From Vannielia litorea (GTDB lineage: Bacteria > Pseudomonadota > Alphaproteobacteria > Rhodobacterales > Rhodobacteraceae), in the NCBI RefSeq assembly GCF_019801175.1, contig NZ_JAHVJR010000001.1, forward strand, positions 2,914,001 through 2,978,000: 64,000 nucleotides of DNA, read 5' to 3'. A model generated the notes under the pieces. That model did no database searches. It had not been told where the DNA came from and saw only the letters and a list, made by a program, of their open reading frames with translations. A program made the position numbers and the translations under genes. Below, piece by piece: positions 8,195 to 16,961 of this stretch; within the stretch, counting starts at the first letter, position 1; each line of letters begins with the position of its first letter.

Positions 8195-9283
8195 ATGGCC
8201 ACCATCAGCCGTCTTCAGGCCGACCATTACATCACCCCCCTCCCGCAGGTGCTCGAAGATTCGATGCACGGCGCGATGGAGAATTTCGAGGTCATCACCG
8301 CCCGCGTCACTGACAGCGATGGCGCCGAGGGGATGGGCTACACCTACACCTGCGGCGTGAACGGCGGCGCGATTGCCGATACCCTCACCCGCGAGATGGC
8401 CCCCCGCGTGGCAGGCCGCGATGCCGACCTCATCGAAGCAATCTGGAAAGACCTCTGGTGGGCCACCCACTACGGCGGGCGCGGCGGCCCGACTGTTATG
8501 GCACTTTCGGCGCTCGACATGGCGCTGTGGGATTTGAAGGCGCGGCGCGCAAACCTGCCGCTCTGGCGCCTTCTTGGTGGATATGACGCCCGTGTGCCCT
8601 GTTACATGGGCGGGGTCGATCTGCACCTCTCACCGCAAGAGCTGGTCGACCAGACCCACCGCAACGTCGAGAACGGCCACCGCCACATCAAGATCAAATG
8701 CGGCCGCGACGCGCTCCACGAGGACGTGGCCCGGATGTCGGCCATGCGAGACGCCTTCGGCCCCGACATGCCGCTGATGACCGACGCCAACATGAAGTTC
8801 ACGGTCGATGGCGCCATCCGCGCCGCCCGTGCCTTCCGCGAGTTCGACCTCACATGGTTCGAAGAGCCGATTCCGCCGGACGATCCCGCAGGCCACGCCC
8901 GCATACTCTCCGAAGGCGGCGTGCCGTTGGCCACCGGCGAAAACCTCCGTACACTCTGGGAGTTCAAGACCCTCATCGACAGCAAGGGCATCAGCTACCC
9001 CGAACCCGATGTCACCGGCTGCGGCGGCGTGACCGGCTTTATGAAGATCGCCGCATTGGCTGAGGCCCACCACCTGCCCGTCACCAGCCACGGCGCGCAT
9101 GATGTCACCGTACATCTGCTCGCCGCAGCGCCAAACCGCAGCTACCTCGAGATGCACAGCTTCGGCCTGAACGACTACATCGAAACCCCGCTTACCGTGG
9201 TCGAAGGCCACGTCACCGCGCCCGAAACCCCGGGCCACGGCGTCGCCTTCGACTGGGAAAAGCTGGAAACCTGCCGCGCCTGA
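8195..9283 (+). CDS. Mandelate racemase/muconate lactonizing family protein (probable acid-sugar dehydratase)
   Basis: A 362-residue enolase-superfamily enzyme of the mandelate-racemase subgroup. The catalytic pattern is intact: a KIK motif with Lys166 and Lys168, metal ligands at about Asp197 (TDAN), Glu223 (WFEEP) and Glu249 (TGEN), and the general base His299 (TSHG). Such enzymes abstract an alpha-proton from a carboxylate, usually dehydrating an acid sugar or cycloisomerising a lactone. It sits between dctM and a PhyH-family gene in what looks like one operon. It is shorter than L-fuconate dehydratases, so which acid it uses is open. Confidence 0.88.
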   Translation: MATISRLQADHYITPLPQVLEDSMHGAMENFEVITARVTDSDGAEGMGYTYTCGVNGGAIADTLTREMAPRVAGRDADLIEAIWKDLWWATHYGGRGGPTVMALSALDMALWDLKARRANLPLWRLLGGYDARVPCYMGGVDLHLSPQELVDQTHRNVENGHRHIKIKCGRDALHEDVARMSAMRDAFGPDMPLMTDANMKFTVDGAIRAARAFREFDLTWFEEPIPPDDPAGHARILSEGGVPLATGENLRTLWEFKTLIDSKGISYPEPDVTGCGGVTGFMKIAALAEAHHLPVTSHGAHDVTVHLLAAAPNRSYLEMHSFGLNDYIETPLTVVEGHVTAPETPGHGVAFDWEKLETCRA

Positions 9284-9296
9284 GGAGGAGACGCCA

Positions 9297-10238
9297 ATGC
9301 TCACGCAAAGCCAGATCGACACCTTCAACGCCGAGGGCGTGCTCGTGGTCGACAATGTTCTGCCCACCGAAACGCTGGAGGCGGTGAAGGCCGAATACAC
9401 CGCCCTGCTCGACGCCATGTATGACCGCTGGCACGCCGAGGGCCGCGTGCCCGCGCCCGGCAACATGGACTTCTGGCAAAAGCTGCTGGTCAGCTACGAG
9501 GCGGGTTGCGAGTGGTTCCAGCCGATGGACATCACCCTGCCCGGCGGCGAGTTCACCGCAGACACGCCCATGCACCAGGGCCCGGCGGTCTTTGACATGC
9601 TGCGCTGCGACCGCCTGCTCGATCTTGTCGAAAGCCTGATCGGCCCCGAGATCACCTCCAACCCTATCCAGCACGTCCGCCTCAAGCCGCCCTCACGCAC
9701 CCTGCGCGGCTCCGAGACCACTGCCCACATCATGGCCACCGATTGGCATCAGGATCGTGCCGTGGCCCACGCCGAGGGCGACAACACCCAGATGGTCACC
9801 GTCTGGCTGGCGATCTCCGATGCCACGCTCGAAAACGGCTGCCTGCAAGTCATCCCCGGCAAGCCGCAAATGTATCCGCATTGCCCCCAAAAGCAGACCT
9901 CCATCGCCGATGGCCTGCTTGACGAAAGCAAGGCCCGCCCCCTGCCGGTCAAGGCCGGCGGCGCGGTGATCTTCCACCCGCTTACGCCCCACGCCTCGCT
10001 CGACAACGTGGCCGATGATTTCCGCTGGTCCTTCGACATCCGCTACAATGTCACCGGCCAGCCCACCGGCCGCGCCCACTTCCCCGATTTCGTCGCCCGC
10101 TCGCGTGCCAATCCCGAAAGCGAGCTGAAGGACTGGCGCGTCTGGAAGCAGATGTGGGAAGACACCCGCACCCGCCTCGCCCCAGAGCCGCACATCCCGA
10201 TCCACCGCTGGGACGGCAACGCCCCCGTCTGTGCCTGA
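9297..10238 (+). CDS. Phytanoyl-CoA dioxygenase (PhyH) family protein
   Basis: A 313-residue Fe(II)/2-oxoglutarate-dependent dioxygenase family member. The metal facial triad is visible as WHQD (His and Asp) near residue 150 and the distal His in FHPLTPHASLDN near residue 230; the 2-oxoglutarate Arg is likely in WSFDIRYN. ENGCLQVIPG is a common PhyH-family motif. It starts 13 nt after the enolase gene, preceded by GAGGAG. It may hydroxylate or demethylate the imported acid before the dehydratase steps; substrate unknown. Confidence 0.85.
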   Translation: MLTQSQIDTFNAEGVLVVDNVLPTETLEAVKAEYTALLDAMYDRWHAEGRVPAPGNMDFWQKLLVSYEAGCEWFQPMDITLPGGEFTADTPMHQGPAVFDMLRCDRLLDLVESLIGPEITSNPIQHVRLKPPSRTLRGSETTAHIMATDWHQDRAVAHAEGDNTQMVTVWLAISDATLENGCLQVIPGKPQMYPHCPQKQTSIADGLLDESKARPLPVKAGGAVIFHPLTPHASLDNVADDFRWSFDIRYNVTGQPTGRAHFPDFVARSRANPESELKDWRVWKQMWEDTRTRLAPEPHIPIHRWDGNAPVCA

Positions 10239-10244
10239 CCCGTA

Positions 10245-10265
10245 GGGTGGGCAATCTGCCCACCA
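10245..10265. repeat. REP-like hairpin GTAGGGTGGGCA-type
   Basis: GGTGGGCA-ATC-TGCCCACC is a perfect 8-bp stem with a 3-nt loop between the PhyH and uxaA genes. From memory, this GTAGGGTGGGC...GCCCACC form recurs in many Rhodobacteraceae intergenic spaces. Partial termination or mRNA stabilisation is possible. Confidence 0.5.
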
Positions 10266-10290
10266 CACCACTCTCAACCGCGAGCCATCC

Positions 10291-11784
10291 ATGAGCCAAA
10301 CCGTCCGACTTTCCGCCGCCGACAATGTCGTCACCGCCATCACTCCGCTCGAAGTCGGGCAGGAGGGGGCGACCCAGCTCATCCCGCGCGGGCACAAGAT
10401 GGCGGCTCAGGACATCGCCAAGGGCGAGGCGGTGCTGAAATACGCCCAGATCATCGGCTACGCGGCGGAAGACATCCCGCAGGGCGCCCACGTTCACACG
10501 CATAACCTCGAGTTTCGCAACGTCGACACCGAGTACGAGTTCTCCACCAACCTCCGCCCCGTCGAGCCCGTCGCTACGCCTGATACCTTCATGGGCTACC
10601 GCCGCAGCACGGGCCGCGTCGGCACCCGCAATTACATCGCCCTGCTCACCTCGGTGAACTGCTCCGCCACCGCCGCCCGCCAGATCGCCCAGCACTTCAC
10701 CGCAGAGAAACTCGCCGCCTACCCCAACGTCGATGGCGTCGTGGCCTTTGTCCACGGCACCGGCTGCGCCATGGGCGGTGACGGCACCGGCTTCGAGCTG
10801 CTCCAGCGCACGCTCTGGGGCTATGCCCGCAACCCCAATGTCGGCGGCGTGCTGATGGCCGGGCTGGGCTGCGAGGGCATGCAGATCGACTGGCTGCTCG
10901 AGGCCTACGGCCTCACCCCCGGCCCGCTGTTCCAGACCATGAACATTCAGGATGTCGGCGGCCTTCGCAAAACTGTCGAACTGGGCATCGCCCAAGTCGA
11001 GGCCATGCTGCCCGAGGTCAACAAGGCCCAGCGCGAGGAATGCCCCGCCTCCGAGCTGATGGTGGGCCTCGAGTGCGGCGGCTCCGATGCATGGTCCGGC
11101 ATCACCGCCAACCCCGCCGTCGGCCACGCCTGCGACCTGCTGGTGGCGCAAGGCGGCACCGGCGTGCTGGCCGAAACACCCGAGGTCTACGGCGCCGAGC
11201 ACCTGCTCACCGCCCGCGCCAAGGACCGCGCCACCGGCGAAAAGCTCATCGACCTGATCCACTGGTGGGAGGACTACACCGCCAAGGCAGGCGGCTCGAT
11301 GGACAACAACCCATCCCCCGGCAACAAGAAGGGCGGCCTGACCACGATCCTCGAAAAGTCCCTCGGCGCGGCGGCCAAGGGAGGCACCACCCCGCTGATG
11401 GGAGTCTACAAATACGCCGAGCCGGTGACCGCCAAGGGCTTCACCTTCATGGATACCCCCGGCTACGACCCGGCCTCCGTGACCGGCATGATCGCCGGCG
11501 GCGCAAACCTCGTCTGCTTCACCACCGGGCGCGGCTCCGCCTTCGGCTCTAAGCCCTCCCCTTGCATGAAGGTCTCCTCCAACTCGCCCCTCTTCGAGAA
11601 GCAGGGCGACGACATGGACGTGAACGCAGGCCGCATCCTCACCGAGGGCGCCTCCGTCGAGGAAGTGGGCCGCGAAATCTACGAGATGTGGCTCCGCATG
11701 GCCTCGGGCGAAAAGACCAAATCCGAGCTTCAGGGGCTTGGCGATTACGAGTTCGTCCCCTGGCAGGTCGGAGCGGTGATGTAA
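10291..11784 (+). CDS. uxaA: UxaA family altronate/galactarate dehydratase
   Basis: A 497-residue protein matching E. coli UxaA in length. The N-terminal SAF domain (residues about 10-85, HVHTHNLEF) is followed by the dehydratase core: VNCSATAARQIAQHF, GTGCAMGGDG, the LGCEG Cys, LECGGSDAWSGITANPAVG and DNNPSPGNKKGGLTTILEKS. The conserved cysteines and histidine are as expected for the Fe-dependent dehydratases. It converts an aldonic or aldaric acid to a 2-keto-3-deoxy acid. Its stop overlaps the next start (TAATG), so the two are translationally coupled. Altronate versus galactarate or another epimer cannot be resolved. Confidence 0.88.
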   Translation: MSQTVRLSAADNVVTAITPLEVGQEGATQLIPRGHKMAAQDIAKGEAVLKYAQIIGYAAEDIPQGAHVHTHNLEFRNVDTEYEFSTNLRPVEPVATPDTFMGYRRSTGRVGTRNYIALLTSVNCSATAARQIAQHFTAEKLAAYPNVDGVVAFVHGTGCAMGGDGTGFELLQRTLWGYARNPNVGGVLMAGLGCEGMQIDWLLEAYGLTPGPLFQTMNIQDVGGLRKTVELGIAQVEAMLPEVNKAQREECPASELMVGLECGGSDAWSGITANPAVGHACDLLVAQGGTGVLAETPEVYGAEHLLTARAKDRATGEKLIDLIHWWEDYTAKAGGSMDNNPSPGNKKGGLTTILEKSLGAAAKGGTTPLMGVYKYAEPVTAKGFTFMDTPGYDPASVTGMIAGGANLVCFTTGRGSAFGSKPSPCMKVSSNSPLFEKQGDDMDVNAGRILTEGASVEEVGREIYEMWLRMASGEKTKSELQGLGDYEFVPWQVGAVM

Positions 11785-12740
11785 TGCCGCTGCCCTTCGA
11801 GGTCATCGAAGTTCCTCGCAACCGCGCATTGGAGGTGCTGCGCGCACCGCCTCCCGAGGAGGGCACCCTGCTGCTGATCAAGCGGCCAGAGTTGCGAGAT
11901 CTGGCCGAGGAGGCGGCAAGCAATGCCGCCGCGCTCATCGCCGCAGCCGAGGCCTTCGACTTCACCGCCTGGCTCTACGCCACCGGCACTATCTCCGAAG
12001 AAGAGCGCGAGGCCGAGTTGCTTATCAGCCTCGCCATGGGCGCGCTGCCCGCCGAGGATGATCCGACATGGTCGCCCATGGTCCACGATATGGTCCGCCG
12101 CCGCCGCGCCGTCGATGGCACGCCGGACGCGGCGATGAGCAAGGAGGAAAAAGAGCTGATCGGAGTGGCCCGTGCGCTGAAAGAGGCCCGTGACGATCCG
12201 GGCACCGACCTCGCCACCGTGCAGGGCCTCGTGGAGCGGCTGATGAGCCCGGAGGCCAAACCGCACGATCCCTTCCGCTCGCTTCATCTCATGAGCCAGC
12301 TTTTTGGCGGCGAGGCCGTGGCGGCCCTGACCGGCGGCACCGCCTCCGAGCCTGACACGCCCGATGCCGCCGCCCCACTCGATCCGCTCTCCACCATGCT
12401 CGGCACCGCAAGCAGCAAGGCCACCCTCGCCCGCCTGCCCGCGCCCCACCCCTGGGCCGCCCCCGCCTACCTGCCGGGCGCAAGCTACATGGCGGGCGAT
12501 AGCCGCACCGCGCTGCTCGCCTTCTGTCGCCACCTGCACATCGCCCATGGCGCGCGGCCCATCACCGCCAGCACCGACAGCCTCGGCTTTAACTCCCCCA
12601 CGCCGCCCCCGCTGGCCGAGGCCGCCCGCATCGCGCTGGGGTTTCAGGCCCTCGGGGCCAGCGAGATCAACGGCATCCCCGCCGCGCAGGCCGCCGAAAC
12701 CCTCGCCTCCGCCTCCTCCTGGCTCGTCTGGTGGGATTGA
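11784..12740 (+). CDS. Conserved hypothetical protein coupled to uxaA
   Basis: A 318-residue protein whose ATG overlaps the uxaA stop by one base (TAATG), implying translational coupling. No family is recognised. It is acidic and Ala-rich, soluble, without a signal peptide or membrane segment, and predicted mostly helical, with a Pro/Ala-rich linker around residues 195-225. The C-terminal part has aromatic and His residues (FCRHLHIAHGARPITAS). GC and codon use match its neighbours. Its position argues for a role with the dehydratase or in the same pathway. Coding status is well supported by the coupling and by an uninterrupted frame. Confidence 0.7.
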   Translation: MPLPFEVIEVPRNRALEVLRAPPPEEGTLLLIKRPELRDLAEEAASNAAALIAAAEAFDFTAWLYATGTISEEEREAELLISLAMGALPAEDDPTWSPMVHDMVRRRRAVDGTPDAAMSKEEKELIGVARALKEARDDPGTDLATVQGLVERLMSPEAKPHDPFRSLHLMSQLFGGEAVAALTGGTASEPDTPDAAAPLDPLSTMLGTASSKATLARLPAPHPWAAPAYLPGASYMAGDSRTALLAFCRHLHIAHGARPITASTDSLGFNSPTPPPLAEAARIALGFQALGASEINGIPAAQAAETLASASSWLVWWD

Positions 12741-12748
12741 TGGCGCAA

Positions 12749-13207
12749 CTACTCCACCACAAACACCCCATTCACCACCTGCGGCGGCTCGCTGTGGTCG
12801 CGCACGATAAAGTCGTAGCTGCCCGCCCGCATCGGATGAAAGCTGAACTTTACCGTCCCCGGTTCGTCGCATTCCAGCGCCCTGAAGCCGAGACCCTGCA
12901 TGTAGATCTCCATATCGCCCACCGAGACAACCCGGATATGGGCATTGGTCATCAACCCCTCCGATTCAAAGTGAAAGCCGGTCTCGTCATCCTTCGCGTC
13001 CGGGCAGGTAAAGTTGAAGCGGTAGTAGCCGCCCAGCGCCAGCGTGAACTCGGTGGCCGAGACATCCGGCGCCCCGCCTTCCCCGGTTCTCACCACCATC
13101 TCGATGTCTTCCGGCGGAAAGCCTCCCACCTCTCCCGAGGTTTGCTGGGCAATCGCCCCGCCGGGCAAGGCGGCAAGGGCCGTGGCTACAATGAGATGCT
13201 TCAACAT
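12749..13207 (-). CDS. Exported protein, possibly cupredoxin-like
   Basis: A 152-residue protein with a Sec signal peptide (MLKHLIVATALAALPGGAIA then QQ). ATG 13207 is preferred over an upstream in-frame ATG because the signal peptide begins there and GAGGAGA lies upstream. The mature part looks beta-rich (YYRFNFTCPDA, HIRVVSVGDMEIYMQGLGF, FHPMRAGSYDFIVRDHSE). The ending resembles the beta-sandwich of cupredoxins, but a clean copper-ligand set is not seen. It points away from the Gfo/Idh gene; function unknown. Confidence 0.7.
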   Translation of the reverse strand: MLKHLIVATALAALPGGAIAQQTSGEVGGFPPEDIEMVVRTGEGGAPDVSATEFTLALGGYYRFNFTCPDAKDDETGFHFESEGLMTNAHIRVVSVGDMEIYMQGLGFRALECDEPGTVKFSFHPMRAGSYDFIVRDHSEPPQVVNGVFVVE

Positions 13208-13299
13208 GGTGTCTCCTCCTCTGGCTCGCCCCGCGAGTGTAGGGATCAGCACAGCTCAAACAGTCCAGACCTTCGGATGCCCCGGCAGGAGGCCGCCAC

Positions 13300-14364
13300 A
13301 TGACCACATCACTCCCGCTCTGCATCATCGGCGCAGGCTCCATCGGCATGCGCCATGTAGAGGTCGCTACGGCCTCGCCGGAGGTCAGGATCACCGCCAT
13401 CGTGGAGCCCCACGCACCGCGCCGGGATGAATTGGCGGCACAGGGCCTGAACGCCGTCGCCACGCTTGATGACGTGCCTGCCGAAACCCGCGCCGCCATC
13501 ATCGCCACCCCCACGCAGGACCACGCCGCCAGCGCCCACGCCTGCCTCTCGCGCGGCTGGGCCGTGCTGGTCGAAAAGCCCACCGCCGCCACGCTCGACG
13601 AGGCTCGCGCGCTGGTGGCCGATGCCGGGGCCAAGGGCCTGCTGCTCTTCACCGGCCACCACCGCCGCTGCCACCCTTTTTCGATCGCCGCCCGCGATGC
13701 GCTGGCCGAGATCGGCGATCTGGTCGGCGTGCAGGGCATCTGGAGCCTGCGCAAGCACAACACCTACTATGATGTCGACTGGCGCCGCGCACCCGGTGCT
13801 GGCCCGCTGCTGACCAACCTTACTCATGAGATCGACCTGCTGCGCTTCCTCATAGGTGACATGACAGAGGCCACCGCGCTGCTCTCCTCCGCCCGCCGTG
13901 GCTTCGTGATCGAAGATACCGCCGCCGTCGCTTTCCGCTTCGCAAACGGCGCGCTCGGCTCCTTCCTCATCTCCGATGCCGGCGCCTCGCCGTGGTCTTT
14001 CGAGGCCGCCAGCTACGAGAACCCAGCCATCGCCGGCTCGGGCGAGGATTACATCCGCATCACCGGCACCGAAGGCGCCCTCGCCTTCCCCTCGCTCACC
14101 CGTTGGGGCCGCTCCGGCCCGGGCGAGATCGAGTGGTCGAAGCCGCTCGCCCCTGTGCCGGGTCAGCGCTTCGAGCGCATCGACCCGCTACTTGCCCAGA
14201 TCGAGCGCTTCGCCGCAGTGGTGGCAGGGGGCGAAGACAGCGTGCTCTGCACCGGCGCAGACGGCATCGCCGCGATGGAAATGACCCTCGCCGCCGCCCT
14301 CTCCGGCAAGGCAGGCAAACCGATCACCCCGGCAGATGTGCCGGGCGACTACACAGGAGTCTAA
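13300..14364 (+). CDS. Gfo/Idh/MocA family oxidoreductase
   Basis: A 354-residue NAD(P)-dependent sugar oxidoreductase. It has the N-terminal Rossmann motif GAGSIGMRH (residues about 12-20), the diagnostic EKP (VLVEKPTAAT) near residue 93 and the C-terminal catalytic region HEIDLLRFLIGD. It is the first gene of a tight group with an HIBADH-family and an SDR gene (1-nt gap, then a 4-nt overlap). It probably oxidises or epimerises a sugar or sugar-acid ring hydroxyl in the island's pathway. Confidence 0.9.
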   Translation: MTTSLPLCIIGAGSIGMRHVEVATASPEVRITAIVEPHAPRRDELAAQGLNAVATLDDVPAETRAAIIATPTQDHAASAHACLSRGWAVLVEKPTAATLDEARALVADAGAKGLLLFTGHHRRCHPFSIAARDALAEIGDLVGVQGIWSLRKHNTYYDVDWRRAPGAGPLLTNLTHEIDLLRFLIGDMTEATALLSSARRGFVIEDTAAVAFRFANGALGSFLISDAGASPWSFEAASYENPAIAGSGEDYIRITGTEGALAFPSLTRWGRSGPGEIEWSKPLAPVPGQRFERIDPLLAQIERFAAVVAGGEDSVLCTGADGIAAMEMTLAAALSGKAGKPITPADVPGDYTGV

Positions 14365-14365
14365 G

Positions 14366-15259
14366 ATGAGCAAGGAAACCATCGGTTTCATCGGTCTCGG
14401 CCTCATGGGCCGCGCAATGGTCGGCTGCCTTCAGCAGGCAGGTCACCCGGTCATCGCCCTCGGCAACCGCGACCGCACCGGCATCGAGGAAGCCATCGCA
14501 CGGGGCGCGACCGAGGCCGTCACCGCCCGCGAGCTGACCGAGGCCGCCGACATCGTGATGCTCTGCATGGGCACCTCCGAGCATGTCGAAGGCCGCGTCT
14601 ATGGCGAGGATGGTGTGCTCGCCGGGGCCAAACCCGGCCAGGTGGTCATCGACTTCGGCACCTCCCTGCCCGCCTCCACCCAAAAGATCGCCGCCGACCT
14701 CGCCGCCAAGGGCGCGGCCTATCTCGACGCCCCCCTCGGCCGCACCCCGGCCCACGCCGAAAAGGGCCTGCTCAACATCATGTGCGCGGGCGACGAGGCG
14801 GCCTACAAAAAGGTCAAACCCGTGCTCGACACGCTGGGTGAAAACGTCTTCCACCTCGGCAAATCCGGCAACGGCCACACCATCAAGCTGATCAACAACT
14901 TCTTTGCCATGACAACCGCTTCCGCCATGTCAGAGGCCTTTGCCATGGCCGACGCGGCGGGCATCGAGCGCAGCGCGCTCTACGATGTCATGGCCGCCGG
15001 TCCCAACCACTCCGGCATGATGGACTTCATCAAGAACTACGCGATGAAGGGCCAGATCGACCTCGCCTTCTCCGTCGACAACGGCGCCAAGGACGTGGGC
15101 TACTACCGCCAGATGGCCACCGACCTCGGGTTGCACTCGCGCATGTCCACCGCCGCCGATGCCACGCTGCAAGAGGCCAAATCCTCCGGCGATGGCGAGA
15201 TCATGGTGCCCGAACTCGTCGACTGGATGGGCAAGAACCTCGGAAAGGACCCCAAATGA
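14366..15259 (+). CDS. HIBADH-family NAD(P)-dependent reductase, sulfolactaldehyde-reductase-like signature
   Basis: A 297-residue dehydrogenase with Rossmann motif GLGLMGRAM and catalytic Lys in GHTIKLINN. Where most 3-hydroxyisobutyrate-type enzymes have DAPVSGG, this protein has DAPLGRTPA. A GRT at this position is found in YihU-type sulfolactaldehyde reductases, where the Arg binds the sulfonate. This may mean a different anionic group is recognised, but the assignment is only suggestive. The start ATG 14366 follows AGGAGT. The stop overlaps the next SDR start (ATGA). Confidence 0.85.
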   Translation: MSKETIGFIGLGLMGRAMVGCLQQAGHPVIALGNRDRTGIEEAIARGATEAVTARELTEAADIVMLCMGTSEHVEGRVYGEDGVLAGAKPGQVVIDFGTSLPASTQKIAADLAAKGAAYLDAPLGRTPAHAEKGLLNIMCAGDEAAYKKVKPVLDTLGENVFHLGKSGNGHTIKLINNFFAMTTASAMSEAFAMADAAGIERSALYDVMAAGPNHSGMMDFIKNYAMKGQIDLAFSVDNGAKDVGYYRQMATDLGLHSRMSTAADATLQEAKSSGDGEIMVPELVDWMGKNLGKDPK

Positions 15260-15975
15260 GACTACAGGGCAAGAAAGCCTTCATCACCGCCGCCGGTCAG
15301 GGCATCGGCCGGGCGATTGCCGAAACCTTCGCCGCCCAAGGCGCCGATGTGGTGGCGACCGACCTCAACGCCGACCTGCTCACCGGCCTTCCTGGCGAGG
15401 CCTTCGCGCTCGACGTGCTCGACCGCGCCGCCCTCACCTCCGCCATCCAGGCTGCCACGCCGGATGTGCTGGTCAACTGCGCCGGGGTCGTCCACGCGGG
15501 CACCATCGAACAAGCCACCGACGCCGACCTCGACTTTGCCATCAACCTCAACGTCCGCTCGCAGATGCACGCCATTCAGGCCATGCTGCCCATCCTGCGC
15601 GGCAAGGGCGGCGGCGCGATCGTGAACATCGCCTCCGTGGCCTCCTCGATCATGGGCGTGCCCAACCGCTTCGTCTACGGCACCTCCAAGGCCGCCGTTC
15701 TGGGCCTTACCAAGTCGGTCGCCGCCGATTGCATCACCGATGGCATCCGCTGCAACGCCATCTGCCCCGGCACGGTCGACAGCCCCTCCCTGCACGAACG
15801 CCTCCGCGCCACCGGCGACTACGAGGCCGCGATGAAGGCCTTCGTCGCTCGCCAGCCGATGGGCCGCATTGGGCTGCCGCAGGAGATCGCAGACCTTGCA
15901 CTCTACCTCGCCAGCGATGAAAGTCGCTACATGACAGGGCAGTGCATCGCCATCGACGGCGGCATGTCGAACTGA
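15256..15975 (+). CDS. SDR family oxidoreductase (BDH2 / 2-keto-3-deoxy-L-fuconate dehydrogenase-like)
   Basis: A 239-residue SDR with cofactor motif TAAGQGIGRA, VNCAGVVHAG, catalytic Ser in NIASVASS, and YGTSKAAV near residue 155. The C-terminal MTGQCIAIDGGMSN and the overall pattern resemble type-2 3-hydroxybutyrate dehydrogenase and 2-keto-3-deoxy-L-fuconate dehydrogenase. The latter is attractive here because a matching FAH-family hydrolase is in the same island. It overlaps the preceding gene by 4 nt. Confidence 0.87.
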   Translation: MRLQGKKAFITAAGQGIGRAIAETFAAQGADVVATDLNADLLTGLPGEAFALDVLDRAALTSAIQAATPDVLVNCAGVVHAGTIEQATDADLDFAINLNVRSQMHAIQAMLPILRGKGGGAIVNIASVASSIMGVPNRFVYGTSKAAVLGLTKSVAADCITDGIRCNAICPGTVDSPSLHERLRATGDYEAAMKAFVARQPMGRIGLPQEIADLALYLASDESRYMTGQCIAIDGGMSN

Positions 15976-15985
15976 GGCAAACTCC

Positions 15986-16903
15986 TTGAGCGATCCGTTA
16001 CCAAGAGAAGACCGCACGGCAGCGGGGGTGGTCACCATGCTGCTCGCCGTCTGCTTCTTCATCTGCATCGACACCTCGGCCAAGTGGCTCACCCTCTCTG
16101 GCCTGCCGGTGCTGATGGTGGTCTTCGCCCGCTATTTCGGCCACTTCGTCTATGCCTGCGTGGTCTACATCCCGCAGGAGGGGCTCGGCTGCTTCCGCTC
16201 GCGTGCGCCGCTCAAGCAGTTCCTGCGCAGCTGCTTCCTCTTCGGCTCTACGGTGCTCAACTTCTTCGCGCTCAAATACTTGCCGATCACCGTGACCACG
16301 ACGATCATGTTCGCCGGCCCCATCGTGGTCACGCTCCTCGCCATCCCGCTACTGGGCGAGACAGTCGGCCTGCGCCGCTTCCTCGCCGTGGCCACCGGCT
16401 TCTTGGGCGTGCTTGTGGTGATCCAACCCTGGGGAGCCGAATGGCACCCGGCGATGTTCTTCTCACTCGCCGCGCTCATCATGGCCTCGCTCTACTTCGT
16501 GATGACCCGGATGCTCGCGGGTGTCGAGACCAACGCCACCCAGCAGGTCTGGTCCGCCGGGCTGGCCTCCCTCGTGCTGGCGCCCTTCGCCTTCGTCGCA
16601 TGGACCGCGCCTGAAAGCACAACCCAATGGGTGGTCCTCTTCGCCATCGGCTTCTTCGGCATGTTCGGCCATATCCTGGCAACCACCGCCCACCGCTGGG
16701 CCGATGCCTCGATCCTCGCACCTATGGTCTACAGCCAGATCTTTCTCGCCGCGGTCTCGGGCATCCTCGTGTTCGACACATGGCCAACGGTGTGGACGCT
16801 GGCTGGCGGGCTGATCATCATCGGCTCGGGCCTCTACATCTGGCAGCGCGAGCGGGCCGTGCGGCGGCGGCAACTGATGAACGCGGCTCACCCCAAGTAC
16901 TGA
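15986..16903 (+). CDS. DMT family transporter (EamA domains)
   Basis: A 305-residue membrane protein with about ten hydrophobic segments arranged as two EamA repeats (first about residues 15-145, second about 150-285). Many members export metabolites or amino acids. A TTG start at 15986 is used: it is preceded by GAGG 8-10 nt upstream and gives the natural N-terminus before the first helix (GVVTMLLAVCFFICIDTSA). It lies 10 nt after the SDR, so it is probably the last gene of that operon. Substrate unknown. Confidence 0.85.
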   Translation: MSDPLPREDRTAAGVVTMLLAVCFFICIDTSAKWLTLSGLPVLMVVFARYFGHFVYACVVYIPQEGLGCFRSRAPLKQFLRSCFLFGSTVLNFFALKYLPITVTTTIMFAGPIVVTLLAIPLLGETVGLRRFLAVATGFLGVLVVIQPWGAEWHPAMFFSLAALIMASLYFVMTRMLAGVETNATQQVWSAGLASLVLAPFAFVAWTAPESTTQWVVLFAIGFFGMFGHILATTAHRWADASILAPMVYSQIFLAAVSGILVFDTWPTVWTLAGGLIIIGSGLYIWQRERAVRRRQLMNAAHPKY

Positions 16904-16911
16904 AACAGCAA

Positions 16912-16940
16912 AGGGCCGGAGCGCACCACGCTCCGGCCCT
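16912..16940. terminator. Bidirectional terminator
   Basis: AGGGCCGGAGCG / CGCTCCGGCCCT forms a perfect 12-bp stem with a 5-nt loop between the convergent EamA and MuiA-like genes. It is flanked by A and T residues on the two sides. Confidence 0.75.
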
Positions 16941-16961
16941 CTCCTCGTTAGTCAACCGGCC

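Noticed and set aside
6524..8626. 700-codon open frame on the minus strand opposite dctM
   Set aside because: It is antisense to a clear TRAP permease, and its His/Asp/Arg-rich translation is typical of high-GC shadow frames.
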